Shown here: piece by piece, positions 36,537-49,707 of the stretch
Numbering within the stretch: position 1 is the stretch's first letter
Layout of the letters: each line of letters starts with the position of its first letter
DNA from: Haliotis asinina
Taxonomy: Eukaryota; Mollusca; Gastropoda; Lepetellida; Haliotidae
Direction: 5' to 3'
DNA length: 64,000 bases
Assembly (NCBI RefSeq): GCF_037392515.1
Contig: NC_090285.1
Coordinates: 3,723,501-3,787,500 of the forward strand
Made by a program: the position numbers and the translations under genes
Notes under the pieces: generated by a model
Told to the model about the DNA's origin: nothing
Databases searched by the model: none
Seen by the model: only the letters and a program-made list of their open reading frames with translations

Positions 36537-36775
36537 TATCATGAAGCACTTTAAACTGACAAGTCTCAATTTACATACCAACATCATCAGGAAGTACATT
36601 AAACTGACAGGACTCTATTTATATACAGACATCATCATGAAGTACTATAAGCTGACATGACTCTATTTATATACAGACATCATCATGAAGTACTATAAGC
36701 TGACATGACTCTATCTAAGTAGGAACAACATCATGAAGAATTTAAACTGAAATGACTCCACATATATAGACAAAT
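36537..36775. repeat. 48-bp tandem repeat, about 5 copies
   Basis: Units of ATCATCATGAAGTACTATAA followed by GCTGACATGACTCTATTTAT and ATACAGAC. The two central copies are nearly identical and the outer copies are decayed. Confidence 0.88.
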
Positions 36776-37120
36776 GACACCATATAGTGATGCTATATCC
36801 ATATACATGACTGTCCATTTGGTTTAAAGTGACATGCCTATCCTTGTTGGGACCATATCATGGAAAACTTTAAACAGACATGACAATCTATGTTGGAACC
36901 ACGATTATCAGTGTCAGGACCATATGATCACATTCATCAAAATCTACTGCTGCAATACAGGAGTCAATACAATCTTGTTATTACATTATTTGCTTATGTA
37001 AAGCTTTCACAGCATACCTCCACTTTGGGCTGCAACATATTTTACTAGTTTTTTGGGTGTTTTCTTTTTCAATCAGGTCATACCAACTCGTGATTTCTGG
37101 AGAGTAGCTATAGCCAAATG

Positions 37121-37279
37121 ATTCAGTTTGGTTTTATGCCACTTTTAGCAAATATTCCATCAAGATCATGTCATGAAACACCAGAAATGGACTTCACCCA
37201 TTTTGATCATGTGCGGAATCAAACCCAGGTCTTCAGCGTGATGACTGAACACTTTTATCACCAGGCTACCCCAGCACCC
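37121..37279 (-). mobile_element. SINE-1 copy
   Basis: In minus orientation it shows GGTAGCCTGGTGATAAAAG, the B-box-like GGGTTTGATTCC and a 3' part with AGTGGCATAAAACC. The left end lacks the (ACTC)n tail. Confidence 0.75.
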
Positions 37280-38714
37280 AGCAGCCGCTGCAAGGGATAC
37301 ACAAATATGGATGTTAGTTGGAAGGGATTGCATACATATATCACTGCCATTCTTTGACACATTTAAAGTCGTCCATCACACATGAATGACTCATAAGGAG
37401 ACTGATACTTAAACTATAATTAAATAGTATCTGGCAATAGCAATCAGCTGTGTGAAAGAGTAATGTTTAAAAGCATAATCTTCAGAGCCAAGAACATTGT
37501 TAAGAGTGTGGATATGTGCGAATTACAAATATGCACTATTCTTATTATCTCACACATTTTGGACAATATTTTGGTATATATTGGGTCATATGCACTAACT
37601 TTAGCTTCCTGCTGATGCCATTAATGACTTATTAGCCCTTACGACTTGCCCGAAATCGATCATTGAAACTTTGAGGCAAACAGCTTCCAAACAAGAATAC
37701 TTGCTATATATGGAAAGTAAACAGTTGCTGTGTACATCAGTAACTATAGCCCATAGTGTTGCCGGTCTTGTCCAACTGGCTTCAATCATAAGTTGAGTGT
37801 AGGATCTTTGTAAAGAGCTTTCCATGGGACATAACCCCACTGTACTCTAAATACATACTTTTGGGGGGGGGGGGAAATAAATGATATGGCAGCTTCCCTG
37901 AGCGCTAACAGTCAGTATTAGTGAGTGAAATGCATAATTGATTTTTAAAGAAGCGTGGTATGACAGAGTGACTTCAAAGTTGGTGCTATTTGGAACATTA
38001 TACAGGAAAAATTGACCTTGCAATAACATGATATTGGAATATGTTATTCCTGGTTTAATATAATTCACAATTTCTTCCAATTATTGTATAAGAAATCTCT
38101 TTGAGGTAACACTACATGGTAACCTTAAAGTGAATCAACTCTAGATTTTGAGAAAGGGGCATACAGCAGATTGCTATTTCCGTCTGAGTTTACAAGAAAA
38201 TACAACAGGGTAATCGTAATCTCTGCATAAACGCAAGGCCCAGCTGGGCAGGAAATAGACCAGAAATGGTAAATCACCATGTTTTAGCACAAATTACACA
38301 TCTATATTGACCAAGCTCATTATTTCATGTTTGTTCACAGGAGGTGATATAATGTCACATTTCACTGTGCATACTACTAGAAAAACATTCTTTAAAAAGT
38401 GGCTGCAACAAATGTGAAAGGAAGTGAAATATCCTTGGGTGAACTAGATAGTCGAGAAAATAAATGCCATGAAATACTTCAAGATACAAGAAGTATGCTG
38501 TGTAGAATTCCTGGTAAAGCTGTATTCCATTCACTGGGTATTAAACCACGAAACCAAATGTTCCATTATACTGTTTCACAAATCAATCATTCTTCATGTA
38601 CTGGGAATTAAGCATAACAGATGTTACACTGACAAGAACCAAATGAAAACTAACATCTAGTCATTAATCATGCGTACTTACAATTAGGTAATCTCATGGG
38701 TTCACCTTCACAAA
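37280..38714. other. Non-coding stretch with an 11-G run
   Basis: Contains a homopolymer of about 11 G at 37862-37873. No gene was recognised. Confidence 0.45.
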
Positions 38715-39195
38715 CAACCAACACACAGGCCTCAAACAAGCTTCACAAACAACAAAAGTACAGACCCAGGACCACTCGCACAAAGACAGCAGAGTTGGCC
38801 TTTAGCCACCTGCACAGTGAGCAACAGGCCTGGCAACATCTGCACAAACAATGAGCAACAGGCCTGGGAACATCTACACGAACAGACAATGAGGACCTGG
38901 CCTGGGAACACCTGCACAATCAGTGAGCAACAGGACTGGGAACAGCTGCACAAACAGGGATCAACAGGCCAGGAACAGCTGCACAATGAGGAACTGTGAG
39001 GCCTGGGAACAGCTTCACAAACTGGAGCCACTTACAGAGAGACAGTGAGGACCTGGCCTTGGTCCAACTCCTAAGACAGATAGTGGGGAAAACGATTAGC
39101 TGGGACCATCTGCACAAACAGACCATGAGGAACAGACCTTAGGCCACCCTAACAAACAGACAAGAACAGGCCTTTGACCAACTGCACAAAGAAGA
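38715..39195. repeat. Degenerate ~35-40-bp minisatellite
   Basis: Irregular units around GGCCTGGGAACATCTGCACA, AACAGACAATGAG and CAACA. The unit length varies. A Cys/Ser/Leu-rich minus-strand frame over 38732-39126 is its translation. Confidence 0.8.
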
Positions 39196-40952
39196 CACAG
39201 GCAAGTATGGGATTATCTGAACAATATTAACAAACCCCTTTTAGCAGGAATTTTAACAAACTGATACCTGCAGGAATTTTAACTGACTCCTTACAGCAGG
39301 AATCAGGATTATATGAAGCAGTATACAAATGCTACTACCCATGTTAACATCATTATTGCTCATTAAAGGGACTCATCCAAATCAATGACATCGTGTGGCA
39401 GCTGAATGCAGATCGTGACAATCTCAGACAGTTAGATGGCGACAGAAGTTGCCTCCTTGATCATCCCCATCCAGCAATATCCTGCTGTAATGCCCATGCT
39501 CAACAGACAATATTTGCCGTCTGCTCCCAACAATCACTGATTCCCAGAGATATCACAACCCGACTTGCATCATCGAAGCAGATGATACCGACTACACTAA
39601 TCGTCATCCATAATTGCCACCACCAAGCTACAATCCTCGTATTATTTCCGTGATGGCATAGCTGCTGATTGCCAACATGGGACATGCTCATTGACTGTAT
39701 GACTACAGAAAGATGACTCCAGCTCTCATTTCCATTTACTACACACAAGTCTACAGAGATTTCTAAATCTCTGGCAAAGTGCCCCCAAGGGGTAAAGTAC
39801 ATGGGTGTAATTTCCAATTGTAATCAAGAATTTAAAAATTCCTTGGTTGGAACTTTGAAACATCTATATCATGACAGATTCAATCTGTACTCAGTATTTA
39901 GAAGCATGACACCAAACATGCTTGAATCTCAACATCCAACTGTTGTGATCAATAAACCTTGAAAAACCTACGCCCCATTCCACTCAGTGAAGACCTCACA
40001 TGGCCAACTAAGGGGTGGGATTACTGTGTGGGATGTGTTAAGTGGGGCATGTTACAGTAACCTTGGCAATGATATCACTTTGTTGACTATTTTGTTCCAG
40101 TAACCTTATTATATTCAAAAGGCTTGCAATAACAGAGAATCATTCTTATATAATAGAAACTTAATTCCAGCTTGACAAAAAATCTTTTTTGTAAACTTTC
40201 AAATCTCTTTAAACAGATTTTAACCATATATGCTACTTAAAAGAAGTAAGAGAGCACCTGATGTTTCCATTTGACTTTCGTAAATGTGTCATGGCTGGAG
40301 TGTATTGCAACACGTTGCCTTGTATTCATTACATGTTCTAAGCACAGCAGTATATACATACACCTTCTGCTACCACATGAAGCCAGCATGTGGTGGTGAA
40401 ACATATGTATCTTCAATACATCAGAATGAGTTGCCACCTTGACATGAGCTGGCAGGGAACATCAAAGACAATTTAGACCAAAGATGTGAACTGTGGAAGA
40501 AATGGAGCTGGCTCATAAACAGGAAACTGAAAACTTGGGAAAAACCCTTCAAGAAAATGAACAATGCTTCTTGGCTAAAACAACTCAAGGTCCCAGTTTC
40601 TACTGCATCTAAACACTACGACTTTTTGCACCTTATTTCCATCTTGACATATGTTAGATGGTACGTTGTATTTCATGCTAAAAACTATGACAGATATGGT
40701 GTTAAAAGTCATCTCCTATTTGGTGTTCAAGGTTGATCTTTTTCTTTCACTAATTACATGGTCCTCAAATTTCCACATGCTAACAACACTTGATGAAGTT
40801 TGTGCTTTAAAACAACAGGTTCTGCCTCAATAACCACAAAAATAAATATTGTCAAATATTTACCCAACAAAATATTTTCTGAAAACATGCCATATAAGTA
40901 CACTTCAACGTATACTGCTCTTAATGTGTCCTTTCCTCCGTTCCTTCCAGGG
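39196..40952. other. Non-coding stretch, nothing recognised
   Basis: No repeat, RNA gene or exon recognised. Confidence 0.4.
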
Positions 40953-41095
40953 ACACAAGAGGACAGAGGTGGTACAGTTGCCTATGGCATTTGTTCTGAA
41001 GAAACTGTGATTGTGGGCTCAAATCCTAGTAAGACTTGAATATGGTACTTTCTCTACCAGCACGATATCTGTCCTTGTGGGTCCTTGTTGTAAAC
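40953..41095 (+). mobile_element. Possible SINE with a tRNA-like head
   Basis: GGTGGTACAGTTGCCTATGG and GGGCTCAAATCCTAGTA sit at A-box/B-box spacing. It differs from SINE-1. The 3' extent is uncertain and no target duplication was found. Confidence 0.4.
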
Positions 41096-42959
41096 ACTTA
41101 CCAGCAGTTTCATTTTTTCTTCTTGTATAAATATGACATTCCACGATATAACTGAAGTTTACCCTGACTCACTCACTAACTCAGGGAACACATACAATAT
41201 TTGTGCCATGTAGATCTAGATTTAAACTTTCTCCTCTACAAGAGTTGATCTGCCTCCCAGTGGACACCATGTCCTGCGTCCACCAAACACCAGGAAGTTC
41301 AAGTGACTCCCAGGGTAGTAACTGATCACAAGATGATGATGACTGCACAAATGAAAGCCCAAATGGTGCCCCTGAGAGCCAATCAAGTGGTGAGACGATC
41401 ATGGCATCCCCTTGACAGTGCTCCGTGGTACTTAATGGATCCCTCAGCTTGGTTTCATATCAAATTAGGAGCATATTATTGATATATAATATGTTCATTG
41501 CTGACATTAACTAGATACACAGATTCCTCCTTGTAACATCTGGCTGGAGGCAGCGGAGTTGGCTTGGAAACTAAAATCATTTAAATGAATTGGGAAGATC
41601 ATCAATGTTATGACCCCATTACTTTTGAAGTATATATAACACATTGAACAATTCATCCAGCACAATAGGATGTACTGAACACATGGTCCATCAGTACTGT
41701 GTCTGCAAGCTGCAACACAGGCCCTCAAAACAGACTATTAATGAAACATATTGCTGGCCAAATGTCTGTCCACTGGAAGATCACCATTCACACAACCCAC
41801 TTTTGTTTCCCATAAAAACATAAAACATCAACAGTTTTCAGAAAGAATTCCTATGCTGAAAACTGCCTCATGATCAGTTAGTACAGGTAAGCTACTACAG
41901 AGACATTTATATATGTAAGTAGGTGAGGATGTTAGCAATTTCCCTGTATATAATAGTTATGATTACTTACTTATTATTCTTATACAACTGTAATTCTAGG
42001 GATAGGCAAGACTTGTGCAAGAATTGAAACTTAAAATTAATAATTAAAGTTAATATTAAAGTTAAAATACATTCAATATTCCATCAGTGAATTGAAGTGT
42101 CACACCTCTAACATCATTGTTTTCCAGGTAACTACTGCATGTTCACACATCATGCATTCATTTTTAATGAAAACCAAACCAATGAAGTTGTTTTATTGTA
42201 GTGAAAATTTAATTTTAAGTTTATGTGTTTCCATATTCTACAATTCCTTTTCTATTTCAGATTTATCAGCATTCTTTGTGTTATTATTGTGTTCTTTTTA
42301 ATAATCCTTTGTTCAAGGAATAGAACGCTATTAACTATCAGTAAAGACATGTGTGAACACATTATGCATGAGACTGGGCTTCTTTTTGCAATGGTAATTG
42401 TGAACCTACATATTACAGTCTCTACTGAATCAGATCAAGCAGGTGCTGGTTTCATCTCAAGACACTCTCATCTTAATCTTACCATGAAGCTCCACTTCAA
42501 AACAATATCAGGCTAAAGCTGATAGTCAAATATTTTCAAATAATTTGGTATGAAATATAGTGTGAAAAATAACCTTTAACTATTGATAGTTAAAAAGTTA
42601 CACTGCCTCTGAACTTCCTGTATTTCCGCACAGACTGAGCAGGCTCAGTGGGACAGGAAAACACCATGCTTTCATGGCATGGAGGTTATTAAAGATTGAA
42701 GACAACATAACAAGATCTTTTTACACTGTTTCATTGAAGTCAATTAGGAGACGGAATATCTGCTATCTTCCTCCAGTGCATGTGCTGCACATACAACCTT
42801 ATCAAACACACTGGTCACCTGAAATACTCTCCACAGACAGTTCCAGGTTGTCAGTATACTAAACTCTAGCTTTCTTCAAAATAAAAGTGCATTCAATCAA
42901 ACATTTTGTAATGCACCTTGACCTGTTGTAAGGACATGAAACAAATCCCCCATCTATGA
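41096..42959. other. Non-coding stretch, nothing recognised
   Basis: Short frames only, some hydrophobic, none with a recognisable domain. Confidence 0.4.
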
Positions 42960-43150
42960 CATCAGTCTATATGCTTCAGTCCTTTTCTATATATGCTTCA
43001 ATCCTCCCTGGCTATACACTTCAATTCTTTTTCTATATATGCTTCAATCCTCCCTGGCTATACACTTCCAATTCTTTTTAGCTATATATTTCTGTCCTCC
43101 CTGTCGATACAATTCAATCTTTTTGATCAATATGCTTCTGTCTTCCCTTT
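42960..43150. repeat. Degenerate ~22-25-bp tandem repeat with a ~49-bp duplication
   Basis: Units around TATATGCTTCAATCCTCCCT and GGCTATACACTTCAATTC. One two-unit block is duplicated almost exactly. Confidence 0.8.
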
Positions 43151-45898
43151 TTAAATTGCCATTTTAACATTTCTACATTATACATACTTAAAAGCTGATG
43201 CTAAGTATAGTTGAAATGTGAATTAACATTGACATCAAGCTGATTTCCAAGAGATGCATGATCACTAAGCTTAACACCAATCACATTTCAAGGATTGTAG
43301 TTTAAAAAGAGCAAAAGAAAGTTTTTTAAGATCAAAAAGCTTTCCAGTAGGATCCGTGTCTCCCTGCACGCACATGCTTTACTTAATACGGATATTACCA
43401 CCAAGTACAATGAAGTATTAATCCATCAGTTTACCAAGCAGACTGGGGAAATCTCTACGACCTCCTTGTCTTCGTTGCCAAGTGGCTTGTACCAATCACA
43501 GTGTAGACATAGCCTTGAGCCAAATGGAGATACATGCTCCTAAACCGTTATCATCTTAACCAACAAGATTAAATGGCTTTAAACGAGACATGTCAAGTAG
43601 CGTCCGGATGTCCAACATGTCTGACGCGTGACCAACTACAGACTAGGTCAATGTGGCACTGATCAACATCATCACACTTTCACACCTGCCTACTCCAGTA
43701 AAGTGTATCCATGGTAGCTAAAAAGTGTATTTTGAGGTGTAGAAGTGTACAATCTCATAAGGAATATAATCACGCTCCTCCAAGCATGTTTCCCAAATGC
43801 ACAATATTAATGTCTGCACAGCAACATGTACAATACATATTCTTGGCTTCTTTAGTTGACTTGCTTATTCCAGGGATAGAAATACACACACAAAAAAAGA
43901 GTAAAATGTGTGCCAAAATATACCAGGTAGGCAGGTCTTCATTTTAGGAGCTATATCTAATGCATTTGTGGCTATCAATAAATGCTTATTCTTTGTGATA
44001 CGCAGTAATGGTATCAGGTTTGAACAAGGAAATCAGTGGTTGAGAGTATGAACATCATAAAATGACAAACAGTGAATGACAGAGGTTCCCTTCTTGGTAT
44101 TGGTCCTTATCTCACACACAATCAGAAGCCAGTGCAACCATCTGTATGCTAACAAAGGAGAGGCTGTCCACACTACCAAAAAACACCACCAGGAGGATTC
44201 ATTTTCTTCAATCACCTAGAATTTGAAGATCATTCCATCTTGTTTGCCCAATAATATGAAGAAATGACTCTAAGATTAAAACAAGGTTATTCCTTCAAAT
44301 CATTTCAGACATACACAAAACAAATGTGAAAGAAATATAAACAGATAGAAAATATAACTGGCAGAATATTATGCTTGGTGTTTTCACTCGATACAGACAC
44401 ATACAGCATCAGTGTGATACACTGCTGTCATGTGCATGCCTATGTCTACAAAAGAACCCTACATTCAACAGGGAAATGTGACAAGGCCTCTTTATCAGGT
44501 AAATAATCTTATATTCAGAACCAATAACTTACTGCAGTGATGTATTTGTAAGTGGCTGATATAACCAGACATCTAACTTGTGCAGCTGTGACTGTAGGGT
44601 ATATAACCCTATAGTCAATTTGTGTTGACGTAGTGACACCTGTCTATCTGTGTTCCATTGGTGGAGTGTCTCATGTGACAGAAATGCCTGGTGGACAGTC
44701 ACCTGCCCCTTTCAGGCACCTTCATGCTTTATTTCCTAACACATTAATAAACTAGTCTATCAATTGCAGACATCAGTTCCTAATAACATGTGATAAATTG
44801 GCTTTACCACCTGACCAGCATCAGACTCAACTGATCACTAACAGCAGGCTATATTCTTTCATTTTCTCTCCTGCTTTCAGGAAAGGGTACACCTACAAAA
44901 CATCCGCTGCCAATAACTGAAGCCTTTCCTGCAATATCAAATAATAATCAATCATAGTTTGGCTCTAAAGCGCAAACACATCCTTGTTACTCAAAGCATC
45001 TTGTTCTACACAGATTCTATCAGCAACATGGAAACAAAGTCTGACTCATCTACCTGTTTGAGATCATCTTCAATGGCAAGGGCTTCAAGGACTCCCTGTT
45101 TGGTCTGGGATTTGTATTAGATCACCATCAGTTTATATTAAAGAATTTGTTGTCTGTCTGACAGTGATATACGCTTGTAGACAACATGCAAGTTAAATAA
45201 TGCATATTTTAGCAAATGTACAGATCAGTGAAATATTACCATGAACGGAGCTCTTATGGAACAAAATCTACTCCTCTGTCACTGGCTAAGACATTCCTAA
45301 TCATGAAGATGTATTGCCTGATGTGTAGAAACTCAATAACTGTTTAGTAAAATAAGTGAAGACAGCCACTGGGCATCAAGTTTTGGCATATATCAACCAT
45401 GACAATACTAAGATGATCAGTATGGAACATGCTCTTTCAAACTGAACATTCAGTTAATCTACAATATTTGCATCAAAAACACAGCAATCTTTGGAAAGGA
45501 ATTATAAAAATTAATTGGGTGAATGTATCATAAGTTCATTCACCGAACAAACGAAACGCAAGGAAAACATTCAGTAGCAAATCCACCCATGATAGCAGTT
45601 ATAAGAGGCTCTAACATCAGAGGCCATGTCTGTCTACACTTGCTGGTATAGATCAAGTAAATGTTGCAATAAACTACAAAGGCTTTCATGTAGTATGTCC
45701 ACTTTGTAGATTCCAGTAACATTCTTTCATGACCCCCTAGATGAAGATGAAATTAATTAATAAACCGACATCTGTATTAAGTGTGTAACATCACAAACAA
45801 ATGGGACTATTTTGGGTCATCAGTCAGTCAAACAAATGGAAGAGTCAGTTGTACAGATCTGCGGTAAGCTCTGCTCTATCTGTGTATCTCTGATCCCA
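43151..45898. other. Non-coding stretch, nothing recognised
   Basis: Ordinary sequence with no gene or repeat recognised. Confidence 0.4.
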
Positions 45899-46590
45899 TA
45901 CACACTCTCTGTTCCCAGTAGATCTATAAGTCTACACTATCACAATACTCACTTACACACTCTCTGTTCCCAGTAGATCTATAAGTCTACACTATCACAA
46001 CACTCACTTACACACTCTCTGTTCCCAGTAGATCTATAAGTCTACACTATCACAACACTCACTTACACACTCTCTGTTCCCAGTAGATCTATAAGTCTAC
46101 ACTATCACAACACTCACTTACACACTCTCTGTTCCCAGTAGATCTATAAGTCTACACTATCACAACATTCACTTCCACACTCTCTGTTCCCAGTAGATCT
46201 ATAACTCTACACTATCACAACATTCACTTCCACACTCTCTGTTCCCAGTAGATCTATAAGTCTACACTATCACAACATTCACTTCCACACTCTCTGTTCC
46301 CAGTAGATCTATAAGTCTACACTATCACAACATTCACTTCCACACTCTCTGTTCCCAGTAGATCTATAAGTCTACACTATCACAACATTCACTTCCACAC
46401 TCTCTGTTCCCAGTAGATCTATAACTCTACACTATCACAACATTCACTTCCACACTCTCTGTTCCCAGTAGATCTATAACTCTACACTATCACAACATTC
46501 ACTTCCACACTCTCTGTTCCCAGTAGATCTATAACTCTACACTATCACAACATTCACTTCCACACTCTCTGTTCCCAGTAGATCTACACT
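45899..46590. repeat. 55-bp minisatellite, 13 copies
   Basis: GTTCCCAGTAGATCTATAAG starts at 45911 and recurs every 55 bases to 46571. Variants AACACTCACTTACAC (left) and AACATTCACTTCCAC (right) split the array into two blocks, and ATAAG/ATAAC alternates in the right block. The last unit is truncated. Confidence 0.97.
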
Positions 46591-46694
46591 TCCACACTGT
46601 AGATGTATGAGTAGGATCACATCTAGTAGGATTATTGAAGAATAATGATAACCAGATGAATGAAAATAAAAAAATGACAGTCATCATGTTATCA

Positions 46695-46959
46695 GTAAGT
46701 GAGTTTAGTTTTACGCCGCACTCAGCAATATTCCAGCCATATGGTGGCAGTCTGTATATAATCGAGTCTGGACCAGACAATCCAGTGACCAACAACATGA
46801 GCATCGATCCTCACAACTGGGAACCGATGACATGTGTCAACCAAATCAGCGAGTCTGACCACCCGATCTCACTAATCGCCTCTTACAACAAGCATAGTTG
46901 CCTTTTATGGCAAGCATGGGTTCCTGAAGGCCTATTCTACCCCGGGACCTTCACGGGTC
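46695..46959 (-). mobile_element. SINE-2 copy with target duplication
   Basis: Near full length, flanked by CATCATGTTATCA (46682-46694) and CATCATATTATCA (46960-46972), a 13-bp duplication with one mismatch. The 137-codon plus frame over it is a repeat translation. Confidence 0.9.
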
Positions 46960-47394
46960 CATCATATTATCAACATATATCTGCATCTCATACAAGTACA
47001 GAACCTTCCACGCCTGTTTATCAAATATATACAACTCAAATGAACTGAAGGACCCCTGATTCTGATATTACATTACCAAAGTCAATCTGTCACACATGTT
47101 CATTTGTATATGGTTATCAATAGATATTACCATGTATATAAATAAATCTTTCAAAATCTAATCATTATACAGTCGGAGAAATATGTGTTGAAAAAGCATT
47201 ACAGTAAAGATAAGCTTTGATGACACAGCAATTATGATAACGATAATAATTGTCCATTTATATTGCACATAAATCCATGTACGTTGCATGTTCAAAGCGC
47301 TGACATAGTCTCCCTGGTCAGTGAGTGCAGAACATTCCCTGTGGAGAATACAAGTGGTTGCCTGTCAGTGCTCTAGGTTCAAATTCAGACTACC

Positions 47395-47650
47395 ATCATA
47401 TCATATGAGGTACCCAATTTACTGCTGGGTAGACAGAGACAATTTTGAACAAACTCACTTGCCTATGGTGAGACCACATGTATCACATGAGCTTTGTTGT
47501 ATCACAAGACTGAAGTCCTAGAAACTCTCAGGAATCAAGCTGCCGAACAGTCACCCATCCAAGGACTCTCCTCGCCCAACATTGCGTAACTTTAACTGAC
47601 TGTAGCCTGAGCTCTATGTATTGACCACACACTGCTACCATGTATGATAA
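47395..47650 (-). mobile_element. SINE with a 5S rRNA-like head
   Basis: On the minus strand, 47600-47550 reads GTCAGTTAAAGTTACG, GTTGGGCGAGGAG and CCTTGGATGGGTGAC. This resembles the 5S rRNA internal control region (AAGTTAAGC...TCGGGC...TTGGATGGGTGACC). Weaker similarity continues upstream toward 47645. Downstream comes a tail with CTACCCAGCAGTAAATTGGG and TACCTCATATGA, close to the tail box of the SINE at 9529-9862. A bare 5S pseudogene is the alternative, but the shared tail favours a SINE. Confidence 0.6.
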
Positions 47651-49553
47651 GCAAAACACACCCAACAGTTTGTACAAGCCCCAAGCTGTGAGTCCCATAA
47701 TTCACCAGCTAACTTATTTTTGCCCACAACCTAACCCTCCCCATACCTACAGCTATTTCAATCACTTGTCATCTTTAAGATGTACATTACAGATCGAATT
47801 CTTACTGCATTTATTATGATTCACACAACCGAACAAAGGAGATCACGGAGCTGATGAAAAAACATGTCTGATTAAAGCAGTCTATATAATGTTGAATAAC
47901 GAAAAAAGGCATCTATAGTCACCTTGGCATACATACACCTGCCATTACAGTGATCAATGTTCTCATTAAGGCTGTACATCAGCAACAATGTTCCTACTGA
48001 CATGACCACAATCCACAGTTGCTCTCATAGATCAGGCAGGATGACTCAGGTTTTTTGCTTGTTTTATCCATTCATAATTTAAAATAAATATTTCTATAAA
48101 AATGTTATGCAGCCTTTGTAAAATACACACTGAAACGTGATGCTTGAGATGCAACCAGGCACAGCCATTCCACACATCTTTGTGGGGTCTATATCTGTGA
48201 CCGAGTCCAATTATGTTGTCACAACAATAGCAACAGAATCACCTGCTATTAGGTTTATCTACCCACAGGGTAGTTATGCCTTATCTGACAGATTTAGCAA
48301 CTGATTTGATTATAGAGAAATGTTACAAACATTATGTACAATGCATGCCTGAATCAATATCATCTCTCCATATACATGTATTCACATACCACAGCTGATC
48401 GCCTAGCTTACACGACAGGACTCACTGCATAGAAATCACATGCTTCGGAGCTCAGTCAAAACAGTAAAACTATAAACCTGTTGCTTAACTGTTCTAATGT
48501 AAAACAAAAATAGTGTAGTTGAGAATATCCCATTGATTTTGTTGTTATTCGCTCCAGATTAACATCAGTAACATGTGGAGAGTCTGTGTCAGGGTATTGA
48601 TCCTTGTAGATGGTTGTCATAATAGACAATTTTGTACAGTCCTGATTCAAGTTGTTCTAATCAGGCAGGGAGATACGACATATATCAACCAACCATCAGT
48701 GCTACAACTCACCTTATGACTGGCACACGTGAATATATCCCATACTGTCTCCAATGTTGACTACAGCAGACCCCACATATTCACACGTATTCAACATGGC
48801 AGAACCTTCAGCTAATACACTGCTTTTCAAATACACGTTCAATAAAATGGTGGTTACTGAAGCAAATCATGAATGTGGCTGTACTATAAGACTTCAAACA
48901 ATGACATTATGCCTTGAGCCTGGCTTGCTTAATAATGTACATTCCATGTCAGACTTAACACTGTGCAGCACCTGGCCACAGCAGAACAACAGGCAGTGAT
49001 CAGGCTTACTCTGCCACGTAATTATAAAGGTGTTAAACCCCAATTAGAATCTCACGTCCGCTGATCAAAACATCACAGGTTACCTCTAATAATGAAATCA
49101 TGACCGTACTGGTCAAAGCACATGGTACATCATCTGAGTTGTTTATTTAGAATTGAATGTCAATCTCACGCCTACATTACTGTGTGAGCTTTCATGGTCG
49201 GATGACTACAACAGAGACAGCTGATTCTATTTTTATCACATATTCTTATATTCCCAGTTGGGGTAGACCATGAGTGTGCACTAAGAGTGCACTAAGACAC
49301 TTGGTCCTCTACTACACAATCCATAGTAGCTCAAATGAATATAGTTCTATACCTGCAGCCATGCAATCGATGCTATGATATATGTTTTTTCGTTATGACA
49401 AGAGGAACTTATAGCAAAGAAATCCACACTTGTATTATTTTCTTATACTATGTATACAAAGGTTACAATCATCATTATTAATAAGATTTTAGACAATAAT
49501 ATTCTCTTAAAAAATGTTAGTTTCAATGTACCCCTCTAGTAAGAAGGTACTTT
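47651..49553. other. Non-coding stretch, nothing recognised
   Basis: No exon or repeat recognised. Confidence 0.4.
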
Positions 49554-49707
49554 GAGGTAGCCTAGTGGTTAAAGCATTCGCTCATCACCCTGAAGACCTT
49601 GGTTTGATTCCCCACATGGGTATAATGTGTGAAGCCCATTTCTGGTGTCCTTGACATGATATTGAAATTACTAAAGTGGTGTAAAGCTAAACTCACTCAC
49701 TCACTCC
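49554..49707 (+). mobile_element. tRNA-derived SINE-1, best copy
   Basis: The head GGTAGCCTAGTGGTTAAAGC (49557-49576) holds an A box. GGTTTGATTCC (49601-49611) is a B box at normal tRNA spacing. The body GAAGCCCATTTCTGGTGTCC is followed by a 3' end with AAAGTGGTGTAAAGC and (ACTC)n. It is a pol III-type retroposon moved by LINE enzymes. I use it as the reference for the other SINE-1 copies. Confidence 0.85.

Noticed and set aside
37862-37873. Run of about 11 G as a G-quadruplex or regulatory site
   Set aside because: A homopolymer alone, with no other G tracts near. It may also vary from sequencing error.
44590-44620. Short palindrome around GGGTATATAACCC as a promoter
   Set aside because: A TATA-like palindrome without an adjacent coding exon; expected by chance in AT-rich DNA.
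46529-47048. 137-codon plus frame and 91-codon minus frame
   Set aside because: They are translations of a SINE-2 copy and the end of the 55-bp array. Similar peptides (SGPDSIIYR) recur at every SINE-2 copy.
49554-49640. Functional tRNA gene
   Set aside because: A and B boxes are present, but no clover leaf closes and the sequence continues into a SINE body shared by other copies.
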